A stretch of DNA of 64,000 nucleotides, from assembly GCF_000217995.1 (NCBI RefSeq), contig NC_015676.1, positions 1,843,708 to 1,907,707 of the forward strand. Reading direction: 5' to 3'. This document shows, piece by piece, positions 1 to 8,785 of the stretch; position 1 is the stretch's first letter, and every line of letters starts with the position of its first letter. The translations under genes and the position numbers were made by a program. The notes below the pieces were generated by a model that saw nothing but the letters and a program-made list of their open reading frames with translations, was not told where the DNA came from and ran no database searches. This stretch comes from Methanosalsum zhilinae DSM 4017. Lineage in GTDB: Archaea > Halobacteriota > Methanosarcinia > Methanosarcinales > Methanosarcinaceae.

Positions 1-264
1 ATTCCCATTGACAAAATAGATCTTGTAGACCTGCTCATATTATTCAAAGATCAGTTTTCAGTATACAGACTGGTAAATAATATAGAGATCAATCTCAAGC
101 CGGGAAATGAAACTTTAATAGTACATCACGACTACCGTGATAAGAGAGCCATATCCACAATCACCAAGTATTTTTCATCCATATTTGAAGCAAGTGGATA
201 CAGATTCAATGCAACCCATACATCCACTCTAATAATATTTGAGAGGATTGAGGATAGTAAATAA
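1..264 (+). CDS. Unknown protein, C-terminal part only
   Basis: The gene is cut by the window start. Frame 1 is open from base 1 to a TAA at 262-264 and gives the last 87 residues of a soluble-looking protein. It contains HHDYRDKRA near its middle and ends in a hydrophobic strand followed by FERIEDSK. There is no membrane segment or cysteine cluster. I do not recognise the family and give no function. It runs in the same direction as the next gene, 47 bases downstream. Confidence 0.6.
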   Translation: MPIDKIDLVDLLILFKDQFSVYRLVNNIEINLKPGNETLIVHHDYRDKRAISTITKYFSSIFEASGYRFNATHTSTLIIFERIEDSK

Positions 265-311
265 TAATCACTGGATAAAATTAATATTTATTCAGTCACC
301 TATCGTAATTC

Positions 312-881
312 ATGACAGATTTTATAATTATCTGGGATTCACCCATACTTTTTGAAAAGTTGTTTCAGGAGCATGGATTTACCTGTACAAGAGTGCATTC
401 AAGTGCATTGAATACTCCATACCTGCCTCCATGCAGAAGTATAATCATACCCACAGGATTTGCAAATCCAGACTACACAAAAATCCTGCCAGATATTGAA
501 AAATGCTCAGATAAACTCAAGAGGTTCGTTGAAGACGGAGGAATGCTTGTCATATACGGGCCTGCAGTCGAATCCTATGAATATAAATGGCTGCCTTTTG
601 ACATACAATACAGGCAAAACCATGAATCAACCCTGCTGAATGTGGCCGGAGAAGATGAGCATGGAGCACACTCAATTGTTGAGAATACTGATATACCTGT
701 AGAATGTGATGGATACTTTTCCGGATGCCATGATCCAGCCATCTGCAATGATAGAGGCGAGCCTGTAATGATCATTGAAAAACTGGGTCAAGGAGCAGTT
801 ATACTTACCTCAATACATGAGTTTCCTTCAGCTTCGTTTCTTAAGTGGATTGCAGATAATACACAAAAAACAAAAATATAA
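312..881 (+). CDS. Conserved hypothetical protein, Rossmann/glutamine-amidotransferase-like pattern
   Basis: This 189-residue protein alternates hydrophobic strands and helices. The strands include FIIIWDSP at the N-terminus, SIIIPTGFAN near 45-53, GGMLVIYGP near 77-85 and GAVILTSIHEFP near 165-176. That pattern resembles class I glutamine-amidotransferase-like (ThuA/GATase) folds, but I see no convincing nucleophile-elbow cysteine, so enzymatic activity is doubtful. No Shine-Dalgarno sequence precedes the ATG. An AT-rich TATA-like stretch at about 284-293 lies 20-25 bases upstream, which would suit a leaderless mRNA. Function unknown. Confidence 0.6.
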   Translation: MTDFIIIWDSPILFEKLFQEHGFTCTRVHSSALNTPYLPPCRSIIIPTGFANPDYTKILPDIEKCSDKLKRFVEDGGMLVIYGPAVESYEYKWLPFDIQYRQNHESTLLNVAGEDEHGAHSIVENTDIPVECDGYFSGCHDPAICNDRGEPVMIIEKLGQGAVILTSIHEFPSASFLKWIADNTQKTKI

Positions 882-890
882 TGATATTAT

Positions 891-1184
891 TCAGGTCTCT
901 TTAATCACATCCCTGCCTGACCTTAATCTTTCGATTTCATCCTGAGCATCTTTAACTTCCAGAACGAACAGACCAATACAGGGTTTGATGAACCTGAAAA
1001 CAATTGAAGAGCCCCTGGTACCAACCGGAATGTATTCACTTCCAATCAGGGGAATATCATATATTTTATATCCTGCAGGCACAAAATATACTTCTTCACA
1101 CACATCCCGTATAAGCTTTTCACACTCATCAGGTGTGGCATCCCTTAGCAGGATTTCATAATTAAGATCATTTAAACATACCAT
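891..1184 (-). CDS. Small methanogen protein, DUF1894-like
   Basis: This 97-residue protein carries the pattern EVYFVPAGYKIYDIPLIG, then PVGTRG and FIKPCIGLFVLEV, and ends in a charged helix. It resembles the DUF1894 family of small methanogen proteins, an assignment made from memory of the family pattern. No biochemical role can be read from it. It lies 26 bases after purM on the same strand and probably ends a lysC-purM transcript. It converges with the gene ending at 881. Confidence 0.55.
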   Translation of the reverse strand: MVCLNDLNYEILLRDATPDECEKLIRDVCEEVYFVPAGYKIYDIPLIGSEYIPVGTRGSSIVFRFIKPCIGLFVLEVKDAQDEIERLRSGRDVIKET

Positions 1185-1210
1185 TATTGATTACACAACC
1201 TCTTTAGTGC

Positions 1211-2212
1211 TTATTCAATCACAAGGTCCCTGACCTTTATTCCATCCTCACAGATACTGCCAACCACTTTTCCATTGACCATTTCAGCAGCCATTTCTGC
1301 CATTTCCCTGGGAACAACAATCACAAAACCCATTCCCATATTAAATGTTTTATACATTTCCAGGTCATCAACATTTCCCTCTTTTTGCAGGAACTTGAAG
1401 ATATCAGAGGATTCAATTGGATCATGAATGTCAAACCCAAAGTCTGTAATACGTCTCAATTTTAGCAGTCCGCTTCCTGTAATATGGGCAAGCCCATGTA
1501 CTTCCATCTTCCGGATAACGTCAAGTACCTCCATGTAGATCCTGGTAGGTTCAAGCAAAACATCACCAATTGTCCTGGATGTATCAAAGGGAAATGGATC
1601 ATGATATGAATAATCTGAAGCTTCCATTATCTTTCTTACAAGAGTGTATCCATTACTGTGAACCCCGCTGGAAGGAATACCAACAATAGCATCTCCAGGC
1701 CTTATATTCTCACCGGTAATTATTTCCTCTTTTTTTACCATTCCAAGGCATGCACCTGCCAGGTCAAAGCCCCTGATTATCTCCGGAAGAGTAGCAGTTT
1801 CACCTCCAACTATTGACATCTTTGAAATCTGGGCACCTTTTACCAGTCCTTCTCCTATCTGCTCTGCAAATATTTCACTGTGGGATTCAAGTGCCAGGTA
1901 ATCAACAAAAGCAACCGGTTCAGCGCCTGTTGCCAGCAGGTCATTCACATTCATTGCTATACAGTCAATACCGACCGTGTTCCACTTTTTCATCTCATTT
2001 GCTATCAGTACCTTGGAACCTACTCCATCTGTAGTCATGGCAAGAGCATATTCTCCAAAATCAATCAGTCCTGCATAGTGTCCAACATCCATCAAAGCCG
2101 AACCCAGACCTTGTCTTCGGTATACAAACTTGCTTGTCAGTGCTTTTATTGTTGATTCTTCCTGTTGGATATCAACACCGGATTCTGCATATGTTAGGTT
2201 TTTTCGGTTCAC
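1211..2212 (-). CDS. purM: Phosphoribosylformylglycinamidine cyclo-ligase (AIR synthetase)
   Basis: PurM closes the imidazole ring of FGAM with ATP to give AIR in purine biosynthesis. The 333 residues carry the family signatures in order: YAESGVDI at the N-terminus, TDGVGSK, a GGETATLPE segment, SSGVHSNGYTLVRK and, near residue 245, HITGSGLLKL, where most bacterial enzymes have HITGGG. Length is normal. Its ATG overlaps the aspartate kinase stop by 4 bases, so the two are translationally coupled although they belong to different pathways. Confidence 0.95.
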   Translation of the reverse strand: MNRKNLTYAESGVDIQQEESTIKALTSKFVYRRQGLGSALMDVGHYAGLIDFGEYALAMTTDGVGSKVLIANEMKKWNTVGIDCIAMNVNDLLATGAEPVAFVDYLALESHSEIFAEQIGEGLVKGAQISKMSIVGGETATLPEIIRGFDLAGACLGMVKKEEIITGENIRPGDAIVGIPSSGVHSNGYTLVRKIMEASDYSYHDPFPFDTSRTIGDVLLEPTRIYMEVLDVIRKMEVHGLAHITGSGLLKLRRITDFGFDIHDPIESSDIFKFLQKEGNVDDLEMYKTFNMGMGFVIVVPREMAEMAAEMVNGKVVGSICEDGIKVRDLVIE

Positions 2213-3621
2213 TTCTCATGCCTCTCAAAATCAGATTCAAGTTCAAATTCACTGTGCAGGATACGTACAGCTCTGACAGAATCCCTTTCATGTACAACAA
2301 AAGAAATATTATGCTGAGAAGAACCCTGGCTGATCATGATCACATTTATTGTTTCGGTTCCAAGAGCACCAAATACCCTGCCTGCAACTCCGGGAATTCC
2401 TGCCATACCTGCACCAACCACTGCTACCACGCATATATCCTTATCGGAAGCCACCCTCACAACGTCCCTTCCAAATTCAGATTTGATCACTCTAACAGCA
2501 GCATCAAGATGTTTTTCATCCACCACTATGGACATGTTAGCCTCGGACGAGCCCTGACTGATCATGATAATATTGACACATGCATTGGCAAGTGCTGTAA
2601 ATACCCTTGCAGCAGTTCCTATAGCACCTACCATTTCTGCACCTGAAATATTGATCAGAGCAACCTTATCTATCAATGTGACCGCCTTTACAACATCCTC
2701 GATCTGCATTTCATCAGCCACAATAAGTGTACCCTCAAATCCAGGATCAAAAGTATTTTTCACACGCACAGGTATCCCATTTCTAATGGCAGGCTCTATT
2801 GCCCGCGGATGGAGTACCTTTGCACCAAAATAAGACAATTCCATAGCCTCCTTGTAGGATATCTGGGAAATTGTTCTGGCTTGCGGAACGATCTTTGGGT
2901 CACTGGTCATGATACCATGTACTTCCTTCCACAACCATATTTCATCTGCATCAATGGCAGCTGCAATGATTGATGCACTAAAATCAGATCCACCTCTTCC
3001 AAGAGTGGTGATGATACCATCCCTATTCTCGGCAATAAAGCCTGTAACAATTGGTATGTGGTCTGCAAGCAAAGGAGAGATTCTCTGGTTTACTGTATCA
3101 TAAGTGCTGTCTATGGGTTTTGCATTGCCGTATTCATTATTGGTGATAATTCCTGCGTCCCCGCCGGTAAACCCCCCGGATTTTATACCCTGGGATGATA
3201 CAGCTCCTGCTACTATAGGAACAGCCAGGCGCTCACCGTAAGATGAGATATAATCAATTGATCTAGATGTAAGTTCACCAAGATAACATATTCCTATCAG
3301 CGCTTTTTCAAGTTCATCTATTCTACGGTCAATGTTCTCAATGGTAGCATCAGCAGTATGCTTATCATCAATAGCTGCTCTTGCTGCATTATAGTGCTTT
3401 TCTTTTAAAATGTTAATGAGTTCCTTCACCTGAGGTACTTTTCCGTTCTGAGATACTTCACATGCTGTGTTCAGGAGTAAATCAGTGACACCACCCAATG
3501 CCGAGGTCACTGCCACAACTTCATGCCCCTCATTATGGAAACGCTTCAACAGACCAGCAACATGACGAATTTTTTCACCATCTGCTATTGAGGTGCCACC
3601 GAATTTCATAACCAGTCTCAT
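2209..3621 (-). CDS. lysC: Aspartate kinase with two ACT domains
   Basis: Phosphorylates aspartate, the first step toward lysine, threonine and methionine. The 470 residues start with the kinase signature KFGGTSIADG and contain GRGGSDFSA, EVHGIMTSDPKIV and GAKVLHPRAIEPA in the catalytic part. Two tandem ACT domains follow (about 320-385 and 395-460), each with NVIMISQGSS or NIIMISQGSS, the usual site of allosteric feedback by lysine or threonine. It is the first gene of a minus-strand unit with purM. The specific effector cannot be read from the sequence. Confidence 0.95.
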   Translation of the reverse strand: MRLVMKFGGTSIADGEKIRHVAGLLKRFHNEGHEVVAVTSALGGVTDLLLNTACEVSQNGKVPQVKELINILKEKHYNAARAAIDDKHTADATIENIDRRIDELEKALIGICYLGELTSRSIDYISSYGERLAVPIVAGAVSSQGIKSGGFTGGDAGIITNNEYGNAKPIDSTYDTVNQRISPLLADHIPIVTGFIAENRDGIITTLGRGGSDFSASIIAAAIDADEIWLWKEVHGIMTSDPKIVPQARTISQISYKEAMELSYFGAKVLHPRAIEPAIRNGIPVRVKNTFDPGFEGTLIVADEMQIEDVVKAVTLIDKVALINISGAEMVGAIGTAARVFTALANACVNIIMISQGSSEANMSIVVDEKHLDAAVRVIKSEFGRDVVRVASDKDICVVAVVGAGMAGIPGVAGRVFGALGTETINVIMISQGSSQHNISFVVHERDSVRAVRILHSEFELESDFERHEK

Positions 3622-3714
3622 AGTATGATCACATTTTATCCAAATTATTTAAAATATTTTATCAATCTGACCTATAAAAAGTAAACAGAAGATATAAATA
3701 TTTTGAATCGAAGC

Positions 3715-3749
3715 AAAAATAGCAGAAGCAGGTCCTGGTTAAAGACCTG
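3715..3749 (-). terminator. Hairpin plus T-run after the 3751-4983 gene
   Basis: On the minus strand, directly after the stop of the surface-protein gene, CAGGTC and GACCTG (3729-3734 and 3744-3749) form a short hairpin, followed by a run of five T at 3715-3719. It is consistent with an archaeal T-run terminator. Confidence 0.5.
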
Positions 3750-3750
3750 T

Positions 3751-4983
3751 TCACTGTTTCTGCATCATGTAAATTATAAATCCAACTATTGATGCAAATG
3801 CGATCAATACAGCTGAGATTACTGATACAAAAGAAGGAGAATCAGATAGGTCAGGCTCTTCTGAGTCTGAACTGTTATTATTTCCTGATTCCCAGAATCT
3901 AAGCTTTTCAGTTGCATAATTCCTATCCATTGAATCAGATTCACTGATATTGTTATCGTATACAGATGCATCTGATGAATATACAATCAGTTTTATGGAT
4001 TCGGATTTTGCCGATCCGTGCGAAGATACAACCTGTACCTTAATATCATATTCGCCAGCTTCAATATTTTCCAGTACAGCAAAATAACTACCTGAATCTG
4101 GATTACGGCGCAGATCCATTACATTGTCATCAATCAATACTGCAGCTTCCTGTAAATTATTTCCCTCTATGTGATAGCGAACTATTATCAGCTCATTCTC
4201 ATATACTGATTCATTCTCATGATTTACAATATCAATATCAATATCAACAATATTCTCATCTATCGTATGGTCTCTCTGGGATATCTGCTCCAGGAATACC
4301 AGCTCTGAATCCCTGCTTGAAAAAACATCAGATACCCTGGCAATGACTAGAGATGTAACTTTCCCATCAACTTTCTGATTATAATAAAATACGTCACCTA
4401 TACTGATATCCTTATCAGCAAGAGTATGCCCATTCCTCTCAAGTCTAAGACTTACATGATCTTTTGAATTTTTCACATGATCATATGCATGGAGAACATA
4501 ATCATTTTCCAGTTTTGTAGAAGACCCGATCTCAACAGTCCGGGATCTGTCAAAGAGCAGAAAATCTTCTGTATCCATCAGAGGATCACGGTACTGTTCA
4601 ACAGCGATTTTGATACTGCTGGATTCACCTGTACCAATTATTTCCATCGGGGTAAGTCTTAACACAAGATACCCAGTATCTTTATCGTTCCTGGAATGGG
4701 TTACAGTATATTCAAGTGCAGAGTTCTTCCTGGCAATATGTTCATCCAGTTTAAGCCGGTCATTCTGATGATAGATCTCCACCATTGCTGATGGACCGCT
4801 TGTTCCAATATCAATGACCTTAAAAGAGTATTCCTGTTCAAGCAAAAAGTCCTCCCCAATTCCGATTTCACTCTCGGAATAATGAATAAGGGCATTCCTT
4901 TCATATCCAAATGCACTGGAGGCTGTTGCCAGTACCAGAAATACTGTGAGAGAGACAATGATTATAAATTGCACATTCTTCAT
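3751..4983 (-). CDS. Secreted, membrane-anchored surface protein related to S-layer proteins
   Basis: This 410-residue protein has an N-terminal signal peptide (residues 1-26, ending SSAFG), a long beta-rich extracellular part, a serine/aspartate/asparagine-rich stalk (about 345-380) and a C-terminal transmembrane helix (about 383-404) followed by MMQKQ. The segment SDVFSSRDSELVFLEQISQ resembles the end of Methanosarcina-type S-layer domains, compare FRGTQTDAVFIEGIFQ in the S-layer protein of this window. A bacterial-type Ig-like segment with EAGEYDIKVQV precedes the stalk. Probably a minor cell-envelope protein. No partner is visible; its neighbours are housekeeping genes. Confidence 0.7.
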   Translation of the reverse strand: MKNVQFIIIVSLTVFLVLATASSAFGYERNALIHYSESEIGIGEDFLLEQEYSFKVIDIGTSGPSAMVEIYHQNDRLKLDEHIARKNSALEYTVTHSRNDKDTGYLVLRLTPMEIIGTGESSSIKIAVEQYRDPLMDTEDFLLFDRSRTVEIGSSTKLENDYVLHAYDHVKNSKDHVSLRLERNGHTLADKDISIGDVFYYNQKVDGKVTSLVIARVSDVFSSRDSELVFLEQISQRDHTIDENIVDIDIDIVNHENESVYENELIIVRYHIEGNNLQEAAVLIDDNVMDLRRNPDSGSYFAVLENIEAGEYDIKVQVVSSHGSAKSESIKLIVYSSDASVYDNNISESDSMDRNYATEKLRFWESGNNNSSDSEEPDLSDSPSFVSVISAVLIAFASIVGFIIYMMQKQ

Positions 4984-5111
4984 ACGATCACGGATAATAT
5001 ATTGATTTAAAGAAAACTATTTCACAACTCCATACTTTTTATATTAACAGATTAATGTATCGGTACATGTTATGGCCAAAATAACATTTCCAGCTAACAA
5101 AAGGTGACCCC

Positions 5112-6305
5112 ATGAAATATTTAGTGCTCATTGGCGATGGAATGGCAGATTATCCTATCGGTGAGATCGAAGGCATGACCGTATTGCAGTATGCCAGAAC
5201 TCCAAACATGGATTATATTGCAGACAATGGAATTAATGGGTTGTCTCAAACAGTTCCTGAAGGGATGGCCCCGGGAAGTGATGTTGCAAACATGTCAATT
5301 CTTGGATATGATCCCGAAAAATATTATTCAGGCAGAGCACCGCTAGAAGCTGCAAGCATGGGGATAGTTCTTGAAAAAGATGATGTGGCATTTCGATGCA
5401 ATCTGGTCACTTTAAAGGACGATATCCTTGAAGATTATAGTGCAGGCCATATATCCACCGAACTTGCAGAAAAACTGATCAATTCTATAGACTCTGATAT
5501 CGGTTCTGAAAGTATAAGATTTTATGCCGGAATGAATTATAAACATCTTCTGCTTTTAAAGGATAGGAAGGGTATTGAAGCAGTATGTACTCCTCCACAT
5601 GACATCATGGGACAGGAATGGGAACTGTATCTTCCACATGGAAAAGATGGCGAATTTCTCTCTAAGATAATAAGAAGAACCCATGGCATCCTTTCAGGGC
5701 ATCCTGTCAATATTGAAAGAATAAAGAACAGAGAAAAGCCTGCAAACTCAGTCTGGCTATGGGGTCAGGGATATGCACCTGCATTTCCAAAATTCAAACA
5801 GCTTTACGGACTGAATAGTGCTGTTATTTCAGCTGTTGATCTTGTAAAGGGTATAGGCATTTATGCCGGATTTGATGTTATTGAGGTTCCTGGAGCAACA
5901 GGATACTTTGATACGGACTACAGGGCAAAGGCAGAATATGCAATCAAAGCACTTGAAGATCATGATATTGTTTTCGTGCATGTTGAAGCTCCTGATGAAG
6001 CGGGACACATAGGAAGTATTGAAGAAAAAATAAAAGCAATTGAAAATTTTGATCAGAAAGTTGTGGGAACCATACTGTCAAATATACTAGCCAGTGACGG
6101 GGAATATACAGTACTTATAACTGCAGACCATCCAACTCCCATCTCACTCAGGACACATACAACAGACCCGGTCCCCTTCGCGATCTATTCTACATCTCTT
6201 ACAGAGAAGGACAATGTTTCTGCCTTTGATGAAGATTCTGCATCCAATGGATCAATGAGGACTGTCAGGGCAAGCAACCTGATAAAGATCCTTCTTGAAT
6301 TATGA
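5112..6305 (+). CDS. apgM: 2,3-bisphosphoglycerate-independent phosphoglycerate mutase, archaeal type
   Basis: Interconverts 3- and 2-phosphoglycerate in glycolysis and gluconeogenesis. The 397 residues match the archaeal ApgM subfamily in length and motifs: the metal-binding IGDGMAD at the N-terminus, the nucleophile region APGSDVANMSILGYDP near 55-70, HVEAPDEAGH near 295 and ITADHPTP near 338. These place it in the alkaline-phosphatase superfamily with two divalent metals. An AAGGTGACC sequence directly before the ATG fixes the start. It is divergent from the surface-protein gene upstream. Confidence 0.95.
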   Translation: MKYLVLIGDGMADYPIGEIEGMTVLQYARTPNMDYIADNGINGLSQTVPEGMAPGSDVANMSILGYDPEKYYSGRAPLEAASMGIVLEKDDVAFRCNLVTLKDDILEDYSAGHISTELAEKLINSIDSDIGSESIRFYAGMNYKHLLLLKDRKGIEAVCTPPHDIMGQEWELYLPHGKDGEFLSKIIRRTHGILSGHPVNIERIKNREKPANSVWLWGQGYAPAFPKFKQLYGLNSAVISAVDLVKGIGIYAGFDVIEVPGATGYFDTDYRAKAEYAIKALEDHDIVFVHVEAPDEAGHIGSIEEKIKAIENFDQKVVGTILSNILASDGEYTVLITADHPTPISLRTHTTDPVPFAIYSTSLTEKDNVSAFDEDSASNGSMRTVRASNLIKILLEL

Positions 6306-6439
6306 TATTTTTTTTGAGTTAATGAAATTATATTCTTTTAATTATTTAAATAAAAAAATATATATTTGGGTATTACCAATTAAGTGATATGCCATCTTGG
6401 TGGTAGAATTATCTAAATGATTAATAAGGAGTGGTGAGT

Positions 6440-6904
6440 ATGAGAAAATTAGGATTACCAGGAAGAAGAGGTCTACTGGGTCCATGGGATCCATTTGAGG
6501 AGATCAGAAGAACACAGGAGCGGCTGAGTGAACTGTTTGAGGAGGTCAGCTCAGAGACTGGTATGGTCAGAGGGCAGGTAATGGCACCTCTTGTAGATGT
6601 GGAAGAAAAGGATAACAATATCGTAGTTACTGCAGACATTCCCGGTGTTGATAAAAAAGATATAGATATTAATGTAAGGGATGATATGCTTGAGATCAAT
6701 GCCAGATGCCAGCGGGAGCTGGAGACTGAAGAAGAAGGATATGTGCGTAAAGAGCGTTCATACAGTATGTTCTCAAGATCGGTTTCTCTTCCAGCACCTG
6801 TAAAGGAAGAAGGGGCAAAAGCAAAGCTTGAAAACGGTGTACTGAAAATAACTCTTCCAAAATCAGAAATCGAAGAGGAGAAGAAAAAGATAATTGTGGA
6901 ATAA
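6440..6904 (+). CDS. Small heat shock protein, Hsp20/alpha-crystallin family
   Basis: This 154-residue chaperone has the alpha-crystallin core from about residue 50. It includes IVVTADIPGVDKKDI, then EEGYVRKERSYSMFSRSVSLP and the C-terminal signature ENGVLKITLPK. The preceding residues with FEEIRRTQERLSELFEEV are the usual variable N-terminal arm. The start is ATG 6440 because AAGGAG lies 8 bases upstream; an in-frame GTG at 6431 overlaps that ribosome site. It is probably a single-gene transcript, followed by an inverted repeat and an eight-T run. Confidence 0.92.
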   Translation: MRKLGLPGRRGLLGPWDPFEEIRRTQERLSELFEEVSSETGMVRGQVMAPLVDVEEKDNNIVVTADIPGVDKKDIDINVRDDMLEINARCQRELETEEEGYVRKERSYSMFSRSVSLPAPVKEEGAKAKLENGVLKITLPKSEIEEEKKKIIVE

Positions 6905-6937
6905 TCATTCCAGCTTCTAAGTTGTCAGATAATCAAT

Positions 6938-7004
6938 GTGCCGGCCTACCATGGTCCGGTACATCTCTCTGACCTTCCATTGCCGGCTACTGATAATTTT
7001 TTTT
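6938..7004 (+). terminator. Inverted repeat and T8 run after hsp20
   Basis: An imperfect palindrome at 6938-6962 (outer arms GTGCCGG and CCGGTAC, with one G-T pair) lies 34 bases after the hsp20 stop. A run of eight T follows at 6997-7004. The spacing is too long for a bacterial intrinsic terminator, but archaeal termination needs mainly the T-run. The rest of the 300-base gap before cofE holds no credible gene. Confidence 0.4.
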
Positions 7005-7108
7005 ACAAATGAAAATATGGTTTGCGGCATCAGTTAATAGGTTATCATCATCTTTTGCTCAGTCGGGGTAACTGTCATCATCGCCGCGATCAGAAATATA
7101 GAAATAAT

Positions 7109-7118
7109 ATTATTTATA
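7109..7118 (+). promoter_or_regulatory. Probable TATA box for cofE
   Basis: ATTATTTATA-type box about 90 bases upstream of the cofE ATG. Transcription would begin near 7140 and give a leader of roughly 65 bases. This is the only strong TATA-like element in the gap. Confidence 0.35.
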
Positions 7119-7205
7119 ACTAAAGCCTTGACCATCATATCCTGAAGAATTTCTGAAATCAGGCTAACTGTTTTATCTGGAAATGGTTACAGAAAATATA
7201 TTCAG

Positions 7206-8003
7206 ATGGCACAGGTTGCTGTCAGTAAAAGAGGTATCACATTGAGAATCGAGTTGTTTACTGTAAATGACATACCAATGATCAGAGAAGGAGATGACCT
7301 TGCTGCTATTATATGCAATAATACTTCACTGGAAGACGGGGATATAGTAGTTATTGCATCCACAATAGTAGCAAAGGCTGAAGGAAGAATCTTTTCACTG
7401 GAGAATATAGTTCCTGGCAGGCGTGCAATAGATATTGGGCACAGGTGTGGCAGAGATCCTGCATTTGTACAGGCAGTACTTGATAGAAGTGTTGAATGTC
7501 TTGTGGAAGCTCCTTTTATACTGGTCCAGCTTGAAAGTGGACAGATATGTGTAAATGCAGGAATTGACGATTCAAATGTTGAAGAGGGATTATTTCTGGA
7601 TCTTCCTGAAGATCCTGATGCAAGTGCCAGGCGTATTGCTGCAGATATCAAAAAAATGACCGGTATGAGAGTGTCTCTTGTGATCACAGATACAAATGGA
7701 AGAGCATTCAGGATAGGGCAGACTGGAATAGCCATTGGTATTGCAAACATTGAACCTGTCAGGGACTGGATAGGAGAAAGCGACCTTTTCGGAAACAGAC
7801 TTCAGATAACTCAGGAAGCTGTTGCAGATGAGGTCGCTTCTGCTGCAAATCTATTGATGGGAGAGGGTAGCGGCGGAACTCCTGTAGTGATAATGAGAGG
7901 ATTGAACATACACAATACGACCGGATCTATCCAGCAAATTTACCGTATCGAAGAGGAAGATATTATTAAGAAGGGACTTAAGTGTCTGCAAAAGGATTCC
8001 TGA
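7206..8003 (+). CDS. cofE: Coenzyme F420-0:L-glutamate ligase
   Basis: Adds the gamma-linked glutamates to F420-0 with GTP, completing the deazaflavin electron carrier of methanogenesis. The 265 residues show the family pattern: EGDDLAAII near 28, GDIVVIASTIVAKAEGR near 45, then GHRCGRDPAFVQAVL, VNAGIDDSNV and ITDTNGRAFRIGQTGIAIG near 160-178, and the C-terminal GEGSGGTPVVIMRG. Length is normal for archaeal CofE. No Shine-Dalgarno sequence is seen before the ATG. It stands alone between hsp20 and the convergent dCMP deaminase. Confidence 0.95.
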   Translation: MAQVAVSKRGITLRIELFTVNDIPMIREGDDLAAIICNNTSLEDGDIVVIASTIVAKAEGRIFSLENIVPGRRAIDIGHRCGRDPAFVQAVLDRSVECLVEAPFILVQLESGQICVNAGIDDSNVEEGLFLDLPEDPDASARRIAADIKKMTGMRVSLVITDTNGRAFRIGQTGIAIGIANIEPVRDWIGESDLFGNRLQITQEAVADEVASAANLLMGEGSGGTPVVIMRGLNIHNTTGSIQQIYRIEEEDIIKKGLKCLQKDS

Positions 8004-8060
8004 AATATTCAATTTTTAGAGCAGGAGTCTGTTTTTGTAAGGTAGGAGTAGTTGACATCC

Positions 8061-8519
8061 TTATCCAGGCTGCTCAGAGTAATTGATCACTTCTACACTG
8101 GCATCTGAAAAGAAGGTAAGTGAATCGCTGTCGGGATAATCTGCAAGGTACACAACTCTTTTGATATTGGCATTAATTATCATTTTGGTACAAAGAATAC
8201 ACGGCTGGTGTGTGCAGTATATTGTTGCGCCTGCCGTGGATACGCCATGGATTGCCGCCTGTATGATCGCATTCTGTTCTGCATGGACTGCCCTGCATTT
8301 TTCATGCCTGGTTCCGGATTCAATATTCTGTTGCTGCCTTATGCATCCAATTTCAAGGCAGTGCTCCATATTGCTTGGAGCACCATTATAACCCGTGGAC
8401 AGTATCCTCTTATCCCTTGCAACCACAGCACCTACTTTGTTTCTAAGACAGGTTGACCTTTTTGCAACAACTGAAGCTATTTCAAGAAAATACTCATCTA
8501 TTCCTGGTCTTTCAGCCAT
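8061..8519 (-). CDS. Deoxycytidylate (dCMP) deaminase family protein
   Basis: Deaminates dCMP to dUMP for thymidylate supply. The zinc site is complete: HAEQNAI (catalytic HxE) and HQPCILC (PCxxC), with an N-terminal [22 protein letters not shown] typical of the dCMP deaminase/ComEB group. I place the start at ATG 8519 (152 residues) because an AT-rich TATA element at about 8540-8555 would put transcription at or next to this ATG. A TTG at 8537 extends the frame by six residues. Single gene, convergent with cofE. Confidence 0.88.
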   Translation of the reverse strand: MAERPGIDEYFLEIASVVAKRSTCLRNKVGAVVARDKRILSTGYNGAPSNMEHCLEIGCIRQQQNIESGTRHEKCRAVHAEQNAIIQAAIHGVSTAGATIYCTHQPCILCTKMIINANIKRVVYLADYPDSDSLTFFSDASVEVINYSEQPG

Positions 8520-8785
8520 CAGCTCAAATAAAAACAAAGTAATATAAATAAATATTTATCACAATGGATTGTGGTACATGTCATCCTAATTCACATCATG
8601 ATCCTTATATGCGCACCAAAATCCTGCAACACTTCATATATACCCAGATAATGGAAATACTTTTATATAATTCAGGATAGATGAGTACCATCTTCTAACC
8701 ATATTAGATTTAAATTATATATTACATCATAAAGTTAATATAAACACTGTTGTGATGTTAACACTATCCGGAGCAGATTAAAAAG

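Noticed and set aside
2134-2646. 170-residue plus-strand open frame across lysC and purM
   Set aside because: Antisense to two certain genes, Cys/His/Tyr-rich shadow sequence without family resemblance.
7202-7750. 182-residue minus-strand open frame
   Set aside because: Antisense shadow of cofE, no start signal and no domain.
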